From UBA3951 sp050952125 (GTDB lineage: Bacteria; Bacillota; Sulfobacillia; Fermentithermobacillales; Fermentithermobacillaceae): a stretch of 64,000 nt of DNA. Of this stretch, positions 1 through 7,947 are shown piece after piece. How positions within the stretch are numbered: position 1 is the first letter of the stretch; each line of letters starts with the position of its first letter. Location of the stretch: the NCBI GenBank assembly GCA_050952125.1, contig JBMNKK010000004.1, positions 682,001 to 746,000 of the forward strand, given 5' to 3'. Both the position numbers and the translations under genes were made by a program. Under the pieces are notes generated by a model. That model was not told the DNA's origin. It did not search any database and saw only the letters and a program-made list of their open reading frames with translations.

Positions 1-731
1 CGCCGCTGTTGAATTGGATTACAACGGTGCTGAAGCCTATGTCTACGGTGCTTTCTCTTGGGCCGTATCTGGTGGCCAAGTTCGTTGGGAAAAAGGCAGA
101 GTCAGAGCAGTCGATATCCGATGCGCCCGTGAGGCTGGCTGTTGGATTGGCCGCCGAAGAGGGCCAAGTAGACAAGGAGGAAGGCGAGGTTATCGTAGGG
201 GTTCTGGATTCATCGGACACCCTTGTAGCCGATATTATGGTTCCGTTGGCGAACGCCTTCGTTTTTTCTCCTGAAACCACGGTAAGCGACGCCCTCCACG
301 ATATCCGGCAGAAACGATTCAGCCGCGTGCCGGTTGTGTCGAAAGACGGGAACGTAGAGGGTTTGGTCTACATGAAAGATGTTCTCCGGCAGGCAGTGAA
401 GGAGCCAGGCTGTCGGCTGCCGGTTACCTCGCTCATGCGGCCGCCGCTGAGAGTGGCGCCCACAGACAACATACTTGACGTCTTGGCGCCTATGCGTAAG
501 AACCGGGTTCACCTCGCTATCGTCGTAGACGGCCAGAAACCGGTGGGCATCGTAACCCTCGACGATATTCTTGAGGAGATAGTAGGCGTTATGCCCGAGG
601 CTGTTCGGGGAAGGCCGGCTCAGAGAAAGCAGTCTCCGCCCGCCCGTGTGGTCGTAAGAGAAGGGTTTGAAGAGGGTTACAGCGAGAGTGACGGGTTCGA
701 GACCGTGTCTCTTGAGGAATATGTGCAGTAA
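1..731 (+). CDS. C-terminal part of a CNNM/HlyC-type CBS-domain membrane protein (5' end outside window)
   Basis: The reading frame is open to the left edge, so this is the end of a longer gene; the TTG at 9 is probably internal. The first residues (LLNWITTVLKP and on) look like the end of a DUF21/CNNM transmembrane region. Two CBS domains follow: ADIMVPLANAFVF to the first VLRQA, then SLMRPPLRVAP to IVTLDDILEEIVG. CBS pairs usually bind adenine nucleotides and gate transport. Family members (CorC/HlyC/YhdP type) are linked to magnesium or cobalt efflux. The usual C-terminal CorC_HlyC domain is missing: after the CBS pair there are only about 50 polar, acidic residues. That makes it a short-tail variant. 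The family call is firm; the substrate is unknown. Confidence 0.75.
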   Translation, partial: PLLNWITTVLKPMSTVLSLGPYLVAKFVGKKAESEQSISDAPVRLAVGLAAEEGQVDKEEGEVIVGVLDSSDTLVADIMVPLANAFVFSPETTVSDALHDIRQKRFSRVPVVSKDGNVEGLVYMKDVLRQAVKEPGCRLPVTSLMRPPLRVAPTDNILDVLAPMRKNRVHLAIVVDGQKPVGIVTLDDILEEIVGVMPEAVRGRPAQRKQSPPARVVVREGFEEGYSESDGFETVSLEEYVQ

Positions 732-770
732 AAAGCAGGTTTGAGGCTTGACTGGTCGAATGTATGACCC

Positions 771-2207
771 ATGCCTTCAGATAAGTCGGGTGACTCATTG
801 ACAGGGCCCGGATGGGTTCCTTACGTGCCGGTCGTCGGCCTGGCAGTGCCTCTGGGTTTCGTTATCGCTACCCATAGGCCTCTGTACTGGGCAATGGCGG
901 CCGGTTCCGTTATTGCCGCTCTCAGCGCCGCGTTCTGCCAGCGCGGAGAGCGGCGAGAGGGCTCGCCTGCCGAGCATATTATCCGGTATGCCTGGGCCGG
1001 CGTGTCCAGGATAGCCAATGTGATTGTCCTCATCCTGCTCGTGAACGCTATGACGGCGGTCTGGTTCACATCAGGGACCATTCAGGGCCTTGTCTACTAC
1101 GGGCTTTCGATTGTGAGTCCCGGGCAGGTCATGGTTGCGGGGCTAACCGTCTCTACGTTGGTTTCGCTTATGTTGGGCAGTTCGGTTGGCACAGTAGCTA
1201 CAGTGGGAGTCGCGGTTATGGGCATGGCTAAAGCTTTGGGAATTCCGCTGGCACCGGTAGCGGGAGCCATAATGTCGGGGGCACTCTTCGGTGACAGGGT
1301 TTCCTTCCTATCTCCCATCTTCCACTTGGCTATCGATCTCACCGGTTCTCAGCAGAGTAAGGCTTCTCGAAGGATATTCCTTACGGGAGCGGCTGCATGG
1401 GTGTTAGCTTTTGTGGCTTACTTGACCATGGGATTCGCCCTCGGACCGGGTTCGACCGCGCAAGGCTTACGGATGAGAGGGGAGTACCTGGCGGCCTTGT
1501 CGGAGGCGGCTAACATCGGCCCGTGGGTCGTGCTTCCTCCTACAGTGGTCATCTTGCTTGCTATGAGGAAAGTGTCGGTAAAGACTTGCCTCTTCGCAGG
1601 GCTGACCGTGGGCGGCGCCGTCGCCGTTTTGTCTCAAGGAAGGAATGTAGCTGACGTTTTCACGTCGGCCCTCGTTGGTTATTCACAAGAGTCCCGTGTG
1701 CCTGAGCTGGCCTCTCTCTTAAGAAGCGGTGGGATAGCCGGGACGAGAGATATGGTGATCCTCTTGTGCTCGGCCGGGGTCTATACCGGCATCACTGAGC
1801 TCTCGGGCATGATGGAAGCGGCTATCCGTCCCGCCATCGGCCGTATCAAAACTCGCACTTCTTTTCTCATGGCTACCATGGGAGTGAGCGTTCTATCCGC
1901 CGCTTTTGCCTCGAATCAGGCTATGTCCGTCATACTTCCGGCGAGGCTAATGGAGGCCAAACGAAAGGAAACAGGGACGTCTCCGGAGGACTTCGCGGGG
2001 GTGATATCGGATTCGGGTGTGGCAGCCGCGGGTATTATCCCGTGGAACGTCATGGCTGTCATCTGCGCCCAATCGCTGCAGCTTTCGCCGCTTACTTACG
2101 CACCGTATTCGTTTTTGCTTCTCGCTCTGCCGGTGATGGGAGGTCTCCACACGGTCGCGACCGCCCGGAGGACGGAGGAGTCCCATCTTATCCGAGATGA
2201 ATACTAG
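771..2207 (+). CDS. NhaC-family Na+/H+ antiporter-like transporter
   Basis: A 478-residue integral membrane protein with about 11-12 hydrophobic segments, starting at ATG 771. The glycine/serine-rich stretch LMLGSSVGTVATVGVAVMG and the following GAIMSGALFGDRVSFLSP match the conserved core of the NhaC family (ion transporter superfamily), including the FGDRxSPLS-like motif. Family members exchange Na+ and H+, or malate/lactate with ions, across the cytoplasmic membrane. It follows the CBS gene by 39 bases and precedes the hydroxyacid dehydrogenase by 36, so the three may be co-transcribed. With the Rnf operon in this window, an antiporter would fit sodium or proton cycling, but the coupling ion cannot be read from the sequence. 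Confidence 0.8.
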   Translation: MPSDKSGDSLTGPGWVPYVPVVGLAVPLGFVIATHRPLYWAMAAGSVIAALSAAFCQRGERREGSPAEHIIRYAWAGVSRIANVIVLILLVNAMTAVWFTSGTIQGLVYYGLSIVSPGQVMVAGLTVSTLVSLMLGSSVGTVATVGVAVMGMAKALGIPLAPVAGAIMSGALFGDRVSFLSPIFHLAIDLTGSQQSKASRRIFLTGAAAWVLAFVAYLTMGFALGPGSTAQGLRMRGEYLAALSEAANIGPWVVLPPTVVILLAMRKVSVKTCLFAGLTVGGAVAVLSQGRNVADVFTSALVGYSQESRVPELASLLRSGGIAGTRDMVILLCSAGVYTGITELSGMMEAAIRPAIGRIKTRTSFLMATMGVSVLSAAFASNQAMSVILPARLMEAKRKETGTSPEDFAGVISDSGVAAAGIIPWNVMAVICAQSLQLSPLTYAPYSFLLLALPVMGGLHTVATARRTEESHLIRDEY

Positions 2208-2243
2208 AGAGACTACCCACAACATCACAAAGGAGCGGTCACC

Positions 2244-3191
2244 ATGAAGATTCTGTGCACTCGACCGTGGGAAGATTGGGAGAAGGAAGCGATTGCCGAA
2301 GTAGTGGGCAGCCCGGTGTTCCTTGAGCCCGGAAAACAGGGCTCCTTGGAAGAGCTGGTAGGAGAGGCCGAGATACTCTTTGGTTTTCCTCATGTCCCTG
2401 TCGATACCCTTGTAAAGTCAAAAACCCTGAAGCTTATTCACGTGCAGTCAACCGGGGTAGATAGGTTTGTGACTCCCGCGCTCCGGCGGTCACCGATAGT
2501 ACTGACCAACAGCAGGGGCGTCCATGCCAAACCTGTTGCTGAGCATGCCGTCGCGCTAATGATTGCACTGGCCTACAACATTCGAGGTCACTTCCGCACC
2601 CAGTCTCTCCATGCATGGGAGGATCCGGGCATAGACAGGCTTGAGGGAAAGGTGGCCGGCCTCTTGGGGCTAGGTGCCATAGGCGAGGAGATTGCCCGGA
2701 AATGCAAGTCCTTCGACATGAAGGTCATCGGCGTGCGCCGGAATTCGTCTCAGACTGCGCCTCAGGATGTAGACGTCGTGTACCCTGCTTCGGAACTCGT
2801 GGAAGTGCTGAGATTGTCGGATTACGTGCTTTGTTCGCTTCCTCTGACAGATGAGACCAGGTCCTCGCTCCGGTACGAGCACTTTGCAGCTATGAAGCCG
2901 ACAGCCTGCTTTATCAACGTGGGCAGGGGGCCTGTAGCTGATGAGGAAGGGCTCATCAGGGCCCTGAAAGATGGCAAGATACGAGGAGCAGGGCTAGACG
3001 TCTTTGAGACCGAGCCTCTCCCCAAGGACAGCCCGTTGTGGGATATGGAAAACGTAGTGATCACTCCGCACACTGCGGGAAAGTCGGATATGAACCGCAA
3101 CCGTACGATTGCGATCCTGAAAGAGAACCTATTGCGCTTGAGGGAAAAGAGACCTCTCATCAATGTGATTGACAAGCAGGCGGGATACTAG
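2244..3191 (+). CDS. D-isomer-specific 2-hydroxyacid dehydrogenase
   Basis: A 315-residue NAD(P)-dependent dehydrogenase of the phosphoglycerate dehydrogenase-like family, which interconverts 2-keto acids and D-2-hydroxy acids. The nucleotide-binding motif GLGAIG lies at residues 142-147. The catalytic Arg (NVGRG, R228), Glu (FETEP, E257) and His (TPHTAG, H276) are all present at normal spacing. There is no C-terminal ACT domain, so it is not a full-length SerA. The start at ATG 2244 follows a good Shine-Dalgarno site (AAGGAGCGG). Substrate could be glyoxylate, hydroxypyruvate or a branched keto acid; the sequence does not decide. Confidence 0.85.
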   Translation: MKILCTRPWEDWEKEAIAEVVGSPVFLEPGKQGSLEELVGEAEILFGFPHVPVDTLVKSKTLKLIHVQSTGVDRFVTPALRRSPIVLTNSRGVHAKPVAEHAVALMIALAYNIRGHFRTQSLHAWEDPGIDRLEGKVAGLLGLGAIGEEIARKCKSFDMKVIGVRRNSSQTAPQDVDVVYPASELVEVLRLSDYVLCSLPLTDETRSSLRYEHFAAMKPTACFINVGRGPVADEEGLIRALKDGKIRGAGLDVFETEPLPKDSPLWDMENVVITPHTAGKSDMNRNRTIAILKENLLRLREKRPLINVIDKQAGY

Positions 3192-3225
3192 GCGCGGCAG
3201 ATGCGCGCGAGGGGTGGAAAGCGGA

Positions 3226-4059
3226 TTGACAGCGCGGATTAGGGCAAAGAGTCACAAGAGCGCCGCTCGCCCGTTCATAAAGTGGGCCGGGGGGAAGAAG
3301 GGGCTCTTGCCCGAACTGAAGCGAAGAGTGCCTCCTCAGTATGGCCGGTACTTTGAGCCGTTCTTAGGAGGTGCGGCCCTGTTTTTCGCGCTGTCGCCCT
3401 CAGGTGCCGCGCTTTCCGACGCAAATCCCTATCTGGTGAACGCTTACCGCGTCGTTCGAGACCACGTTGAGGAGCTACTGGTTTCCCTGGAAGCGCACCG
3501 CACAGACAAAGAGTATTACTATCGCATGAGAGACGTTGACCCTGAGGGTCTTTCGCCCATTGACAGGGCTTCGTGGTTCATCTACCTGAACAAGACCTGC
3601 TACAACGGTCTTTGGAGGGTGAACAAGGCAGGGCGCTTCAATGTCCCGTTTGGGCGGTACAAGAATCCTAGGATCGCCGACAGGAAAAACCTCGAAGCGG
3701 CCTCGGCCGCGCTCAGAAGTGCGAGTATAGATGTGAGCGATTTCGAGGACGCGCTGTCTTCTGCAAGGCGCGGCGACTTTGTCTACTTGGACCCGCCGTA
3801 TCACCCTGTAAGCCGCACGGCCAACTTCACATCCTATACCGGGGCGGGATTCGGAGAGCCCGAGCAGGAACGCTTAGCCGCTGTGTTCAAAGACCTCTCT
3901 CGGAGAGGAGTATATGTGATGCTCAGCAACTCCGACGTGCCTCTGGTGAGAAGTCTGTACCGGGGGTACAACCTCGATGTAGTTCAGGCAGGAAGGGCCA
4001 TCAGCTGCAAGGGTGAGAAGCGGGGCCCTGTCAATGAACTCATCATCACGAGTTACTGA
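3226..4059 (+). CDS. D12-class DNA adenine-N6 methyltransferase (Dam-like)
   Basis: A protein of about 277 residues that transfers a methyl group from SAM to adenine N6. The SAM-binding N-terminus FIKWAGGKKGLLPEL and FEPFLGGAALFF are typical of Dam/DpnM. The catalytic DPPY motif appears in FVYLDPPYH. The frame extends upstream to 3169 inside the previous gene, but TTG 3226 has the better ribosome site (GGGTGGAAA at 3212-3220) and gives the usual family length. No restriction endonuclease or specificity subunit lies nearby, so it is a solitary methylase here. The recognition site, perhaps GATC as in Dam, is not visible from sequence. Confidence 0.88.
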   Translation: MTARIRAKSHKSAARPFIKWAGGKKGLLPELKRRVPPQYGRYFEPFLGGAALFFALSPSGAALSDANPYLVNAYRVVRDHVEELLVSLEAHRTDKEYYYRMRDVDPEGLSPIDRASWFIYLNKTCYNGLWRVNKAGRFNVPFGRYKNPRIADRKNLEAASAALRSASIDVSDFEDALSSARRGDFVYLDPPYHPVSRTANFTSYTGAGFGEPEQERLAAVFKDLSRRGVYVMLSNSDVPLVRSLYRGYNLDVVQAGRAISCKGEKRGPVNELIITSY

Positions 4060-4119
4060 GGCAGAGTGTCCGGTTGCGTGGCACATGGCAGATATGGAAT
4101 ACCGGGAGGTTGACTCAAG

Positions 4120-5271
4120 ATGATAAGCAGCGAACGCTTGCTGTCCCTCCTTCAGGGACTCATCAGCACGAAGTCGGTGAACCCTTCACTCGTCGCGGGT
4201 GGCAACGGTGAAGCCGAGATTGCCAAGTACATTGGCGATTACATGCAGTCCTTCGGCCTTGAAGTCAACTATCAGGAGTTGGGTAAGGGTAGGATGAACG
4301 TTGTCGGCATCTTGAAGGGAGCAGGCGGCGGCAGAACCCTCATGCTCAACGGTCACATTGATACGGTAGATCCGGCCGGTATGGATATTGATCCGTTTGA
4401 CCCCGTTTTGAAAGACGGCAAGGTATACGGCAGGGGCAGCTTTGATATGAAGGGCGGCGTAGCCGCGATGATCGAAGCCGTACATGCGGTTATGCTGTCG
4501 GGCACGAGGCTTCGTGGCGACGTGATGCTGACCTGCGTCTGCGACGAGGAGTACGCGAGTATCGGAACCGAGGCAGTCGCCAAGGATTACTCTTCCGACG
4601 CAGCTATTGTGTGTGAGCCCACCGGTCTGGATGTCTGCGTTGCCCATAAAGGTTTCGCGTGGATCAAAGTCAAGGTTCTCGGCAAAGCTGCCCACGGCTC
4701 GCTTCCTTCGGAGGGAGTGGATGCCATCATGGGGGCAGGCAAGCTCCTATCAGAAATAGACCGGTACTCTCGGGATGTCCTCTCCAAGAGAGAGCACCCC
4801 CTCCTTGGTTCACCATCCATCCACGGTTCGTTGGTCGAGGGAGGCTCCAACCTCTCCACCTATCCGGCTCTCTGTACCGTCCAGCTGGAGCGAAGGACGA
4901 TCCCCGGCGAAACCCGAGAATCCGTCGAGGCCGAAATGGCCGGGATCATCGCGTCCCTCCGGTCAAGAGATCCCCAATTTCGCGCTGAACACGAAGTGTT
5001 CTTCGTGAGGCCACCCTTCGAGGTGGAGGAAGATGAACCGATTGTGCGGGCTGTCTACGATGCGGCGAAACAGGAACTGGGCCGCGAGCCCGAGTTCTCA
5101 GGCTCCGCAGCTTGGCTCGACTCGGCAATACTGCAGAGTGCAGGGATACCCACGGTTATCTTCGGACCTGACGGCGCCGGAGCGCACAGTGCCGTGGAAT
5201 ATGTGGACTACCCGTCGGTTGTGAGCACTGCAAGGGTTCTTGCCGGAGCCATAGTCGACTTCTGCAAATAG
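4120..5271 (+). CDS. M20-family deacylase (ArgE/DapE-like)
   Basis: A 383-residue zinc hydrolase of the acetylornithine deacetylase/succinyl-diaminopimelate desuccinylase group, which removes acyl groups from N-acyl amino acids or cleaves dipeptides. Visible ligands and catalytic residues include His-Asp in NGHIDTVDP, Asp in GSFDMKGG, Glu-Glu in CDEEYAS, Glu in VCEPT and His in GAGAHSAVEYVD. A dimerisation domain sits in the middle (AHKGFAWIKV to the MAGIIASL region). Start ATG 4120 has the site GGGAGGTTGA. No arg or dap biosynthesis gene is next to it, so the exact substrate stays open. Confidence 0.85.
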   Translation: MISSERLLSLLQGLISTKSVNPSLVAGGNGEAEIAKYIGDYMQSFGLEVNYQELGKGRMNVVGILKGAGGGRTLMLNGHIDTVDPAGMDIDPFDPVLKDGKVYGRGSFDMKGGVAAMIEAVHAVMLSGTRLRGDVMLTCVCDEEYASIGTEAVAKDYSSDAAIVCEPTGLDVCVAHKGFAWIKVKVLGKAAHGSLPSEGVDAIMGAGKLLSEIDRYSRDVLSKREHPLLGSPSIHGSLVEGGSNLSTYPALCTVQLERRTIPGETRESVEAEMAGIIASLRSRDPQFRAEHEVFFVRPPFEVEEDEPIVRAVYDAAKQELGREPEFSGSAAWLDSAILQSAGIPTVIFGPDGAGAHSAVEYVDYPSVVSTARVLAGAIVDFCK

Positions 5272-5307
5272 GGAGTTCTGATAGGGCGAAAGGCGGCATT
5301 GGAAGTT

Positions 5308-5694
5308 ATGCAGAGAATAGGGTTGGACATTGTGCCGGTGAGCCGTATCCGTCGCAGTCTAGGTTCATATCGCGAGGCTTTCTTGCGGAGGGTTCTTACC
5401 GAAGAGGAGTCAAACCACTGCCAGGGTCTGCGCGAGGCCGAACAAGTGGCCGGAAGAGTGGCCGCCAAAGAAGCTGTGATGAAAGTGTTGGGCGACGGCT
5501 GGCCGCGAGTTCCATGGACGTCTATTGAGGTGCTGGCTGATTCCTTAGGGCGCCCGAAGGTGAGACTGCACGGCAAAGCCCTTGAGCTGTTTTTGAACTT
5601 AGGGCTCTCCGATATTGATGTCTCCATTACCCATGATGCAGGGCTGGCCATTGCGGTTGCAGTCGCAGCCGGAAATCCTTGCCGGGAGGGGTAG
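5308..5694 (+). CDS. acpS: Holo-[acyl-carrier-protein] synthase
   Basis: About 128 residues. It moves the 4'-phosphopantetheine arm of CoA onto acyl carrier protein for fatty acid synthesis. The family signatures are present: GLDIVPVSRI near the N-terminus with the Mg-binding Asp, and GRVAAKEAVMKVLG with the second acidic ligand. The C-terminal VSITHDAGLAIAVAVA is also characteristic. A TTG at 5299 could add three residues, but ATG 5308 has the better spacing from GGCGG. It stops three bases before the GTG start of the nnrE/nnrD fusion. The acpS-nnr-mazEF order is familiar from Bacillota, although the alanine racemase gene often found between them is missing here. Confidence 0.92.
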   Translation: MQRIGLDIVPVSRIRRSLGSYREAFLRRVLTEEESNHCQGLREAEQVAGRVAAKEAVMKVLGDGWPRVPWTSIEVLADSLGRPKVRLHGKALELFLNLGLSDIDVSITHDAGLAIAVAVAAGNPCREG

Positions 5695-5696
5695 AC

Positions 5697-7268
5697 GTGT
5701 ACCTGGTCAGATCTCGTGAGATGAGGGCTCTGGACGCGAAAGCGGTCGAAATGGGCATACCGGCCGCCATTTTGATGGAGAACGCGGGGCGCGCGGTAGC
5801 CGATGAAGTAGAGAGGCTCCTTCCGCTGAAAGGCACTGTCGCAGTGCTTGCAGGGCCCGGCCAGAACGGCGGCGACGGCCTGTGCGCTGCCCGCCACCTT
5901 GCCGCCAGAGGCTTCCCGGTAAGAGTCCTACTCCTTGGAAACCCTGCAAAAATGCCTCGGGAAGCTCGCGATAACCTAGCTATGCTGGAGAACTACACGG
6001 TCGACCTGATAGAGGTTGCAGATCAGAACTTGGCGCTGAGAGAGGCGCTGGCGCGTATGGCCGACGCCCGAGTTGTGATCGACGCTCTTTTGGGCACGGG
6101 CCAGGCGGGAGATGCCAGGCCGCCTATGGACGAAGCTGTGAGGTGGGCCAATGAGGCAGGGGCTCCGATCATCGCGTGTGACATCCCGACAGGTGTAGAT
6201 GCCGACACAGGCAGTGTCTTCAATCCGGTGATTAACGCCACGGTCACCGTTACAATGGGTCTTCCAAAGCTGGGGCTGTATGTTTATCCCGGTGCGGCGC
6301 ATGCAGGCAGGATTGTTGTGGAGTCTTTGGGATTGCCGCCCGAGCTCCTGTCCGGACCTTTCGACATGCTGTTGTACGGCGTCGAGGATGCTCGAAGCGT
6401 CATGCCTGCCAGAAGTAAAGACCACCATAAGGGACTCTCGGGCCACGTGTTGGTAGTAGCCGGCTCAAAGGGAATGGCCGGCGCGGCCGTTTTGGCAAGC
6501 AGAGCGGCCCTACGGGCAGGTGCGGGTACGGTAACGCTTCTTTGCCCGGGCGACATTTATGAGGTATGTGCGTCGATGTCGCCCGAGGTAATGGTGTTGC
6601 CCTGCGGTTCGGGTAAAGTGTGCACTCCATCGAGTGAGAGCGTAGATCTGATCCGCTCGTTCCTGGTGAAGTCGGAATGCGTAGCGCTGGGTCCGGGCCT
6701 TGGAAGAGGAGAATCCCAAGCGGAATTCCTGGCCCAGTGTCTCCCCCTGATATCGGCCGCCGGAGTTCCCTGTGTGCTGGATGCGGATGCCCTTCACGCC
6801 CTTAACGCGTTGGGAGGGCTGTCATATCTCGGCAGCCTTGCGGGCAAGTTTATCCTGACCCCTCATCCCGGTGAACTGGCTACTCTTATGGGGGTAGACG
6901 TGCCGGTACTGCAAAGGGATCGCCCCCGGATGGCAAAAGAGGCAGCGCTTCGGGGGAAAAGCGTCGTATGTTTGAAGGGAGCGGGGACATGCGTGGCGAA
7001 CTCCGTAGGTAGCGTCACGGTCAATACGACAGGAGACCCTGCTATGGCGACCGCCGGATCGGGCGATGTCCTTACCGGTGTCGTCGCGGCACTAGTGGCT
7101 CAGGGACTCCCGTTGTATGAGGCTGCGCGATTAGGCGTCTTTTGGCACGGGCTTTCCGGAGAGATCGCTCGGCAGAGATCCGGGTCCTACGGCGTATTGG
7201 CAGGCGAGATCTGTGACTGCCTTCCCGGAGCCCGCAAGGCGATTGTGGGAGGTGAACGACCCGCATAG
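5697..7268 (+). CDS. nnr: Bifunctional NAD(P)H-hydrate epimerase / ADP-dependent NAD(P)H-hydrate dehydratase
   Basis: A fusion of about 523 residues that repairs hydrated, inactive NAD(P)H. The N-terminal part (about 1-220) is the epimerase (YjeF_N): MENAGRAVADE, GPGQNGGDG and the DIPTGVDADTG substrate-site motif. The C-terminal part (about 225-523) is the ribokinase-fold dehydratase: KDHHKGLSGHVLVVAGS, GPGLGR, LDADALHAL, LTPHPGELATLMG and the nucleotide-site TAGSGDVLTG. Start GTG 5697 has the site GGGAGGGG. The frame could begin at TTG 5679, but this lacks a good site. Its stop codon lies inside the hairpin that precedes mazE. Confidence 0.92.
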   Translation: MYLVRSREMRALDAKAVEMGIPAAILMENAGRAVADEVERLLPLKGTVAVLAGPGQNGGDGLCAARHLAARGFPVRVLLLGNPAKMPREARDNLAMLENYTVDLIEVADQNLALREALARMADARVVIDALLGTGQAGDARPPMDEAVRWANEAGAPIIACDIPTGVDADTGSVFNPVINATVTVTMGLPKLGLYVYPGAAHAGRIVVESLGLPPELLSGPFDMLLYGVEDARSVMPARSKDHHKGLSGHVLVVAGSKGMAGAAVLASRAALRAGAGTVTLLCPGDIYEVCASMSPEVMVLPCGSGKVCTPSSESVDLIRSFLVKSECVALGPGLGRGESQAEFLAQCLPLISAAGVPCVLDADALHALNALGGLSYLGSLAGKFILTPHPGELATLMGVDVPVLQRDRPRMAKEAALRGKSVVCLKGAGTCVANSVGSVTVNTTGDPAMATAGSGDVLTGVVAALVAQGLPLYEAARLGVFWHGLSGEIARQRSGSYGVLAGEICDCLPGARKAIVGGERPA

Positions 7269-7274
7269 CGGGTC
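7258..7274. promoter_or_regulatory. Perfect palindrome at the nnr stop codon and mazE start: candidate antitoxin operator or RNA hairpin
   Basis: GACCCGC (7258-7264) and GCGGGTC (7268-7274) form a perfect 7-base inverted repeat around ATA. It contains the nnr stop codon and ends just before the candidate mazE starts (TTG 7276, GTG 7282). Ribbon-helix-helix antitoxins usually bind such palindromes to repress their own operon. It could equally act in RNA as a hairpin. There is no T-run, so it is unlikely to be an intrinsic terminator. Confidence 0.4.
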
Positions 7275-7281
7275 TTTGAGA

Positions 7282-7581
7282 GTGGCCAGACTAAGACGAG
7301 TTGTTGTGGGGTTTACCGAGGAAATGCTGGCCGGGATTGACGACCTCACTCTTGAGACCCAGAAGTGCCGTTCCACCCTTATTAGGGAGGCGTGTTCACT
7401 CTATATTGAGGAAAGGCGCCGCGCCGCTTTCCGCGAGAAAATGAAGAACGGTTATATCGAGATGGCGGAGTTGAACCGCCTTTTGGCGGAGGAACTGGCG
7501 GGCGATTTGGACCCGACCCGGGTAGGTCAGTTCCCTAAGAGTGAGCTTAGCGAGGCCGATGCCGCACGGAGGAATGCTTGA
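7282..7581 (+). CDS. mazE: Ribbon-helix-helix antitoxin, MazE/EndoAI type
   Basis: A protein of about 99 residues next to a MazF toxin. The N-terminal RLRRVVVGFTEEML gives the DNA-binding beta strand, and RSTLIREACSLYIEERRR gives the second helix of an RHH (CopG/EndoAI) fold. The polar C-terminal tail (MAELNRLLAEELAGDLD and on) would wrap the toxin. The start is uncertain: the frame runs back to 7213, with TTG 7243, GTG 7252, TTG 7276 and GTG 7282 all possible. The last two best match the length of EndoAI relatives. It ends one base before mazF. Confidence 0.8.
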   Translation: MARLRRVVVGFTEEMLAGIDDLTLETQKCRSTLIREACSLYIEERRRAAFREKMKNGYIEMAELNRLLAEELAGDLDPTRVGQFPKSELSEADAARRNA

Positions 7582-7932
7582 TTGGAGCCGCTAAGGGGCG
7601 ACATCTACTTTGCGGACCTGAGCCCGGTGATAGGCTCCGAACAAGGCGGGTTTAGGCCAGTTCTTATAATACAGAACGATATCGGAAACAAATACAGTCC
7701 CACTGTGATTATCTCCGCGATTACCTCTCAGATTCAGAAGGCACGCCTTCCCACTCACGTAGAGCTGTCAGCCCGCGACGCGGGGCTCGATAAAGATTCG
7801 GTTCTACTATTGGAGCAGGTGAGAACTATAGATAAGAGAAGGCTGAAGAGGCGAGTGGCGCGGTTGGATGATGAAGTTATGCAGAAAGTGAACGAGGCGC
7901 TCGCCATTTCGGTTGGACTGAAGCCGGTATAG
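7582..7932 (+). CDS. mazF: MazF-type mRNA interferase toxin
   Basis: A 116-residue PemK/MazF endoribonuclease, closely resembling Bacillus EndoA (NdoA), which cuts single-stranded mRNA at short motifs. Conserved parts are LRGDIYFADLSPVIGSEQGG (the loop with the catalytic Arg), RPVLIIQNDIGN, TVIISAIT and LLEQVRTIDKRRL with the second catalytic side chain. It starts at TTG 7582 directly after the mazE stop, with the site GGAGGA. The pair follows acpS-nnr, where it is found on the chromosome of many Bacillota. This suggests a core stress-response system rather than a plasmid addiction module. Confidence 0.93.
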   Translation: MEPLRGDIYFADLSPVIGSEQGGFRPVLIIQNDIGNKYSPTVIISAITSQIQKARLPTHVELSARDAGLDKDSVLLLEQVRTIDKRRLKRRVARLDDEVMQKVNEALAISVGLKPV

Positions 7933-7947
7933 AAAGGGAGAGGTACT

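Noticed and set aside
9..731. Complete small CBS protein starting at TTG 9
   Set aside because: The frame is open to the left edge and begins with residues typical of a membrane domain, so the gene is cut by the window.
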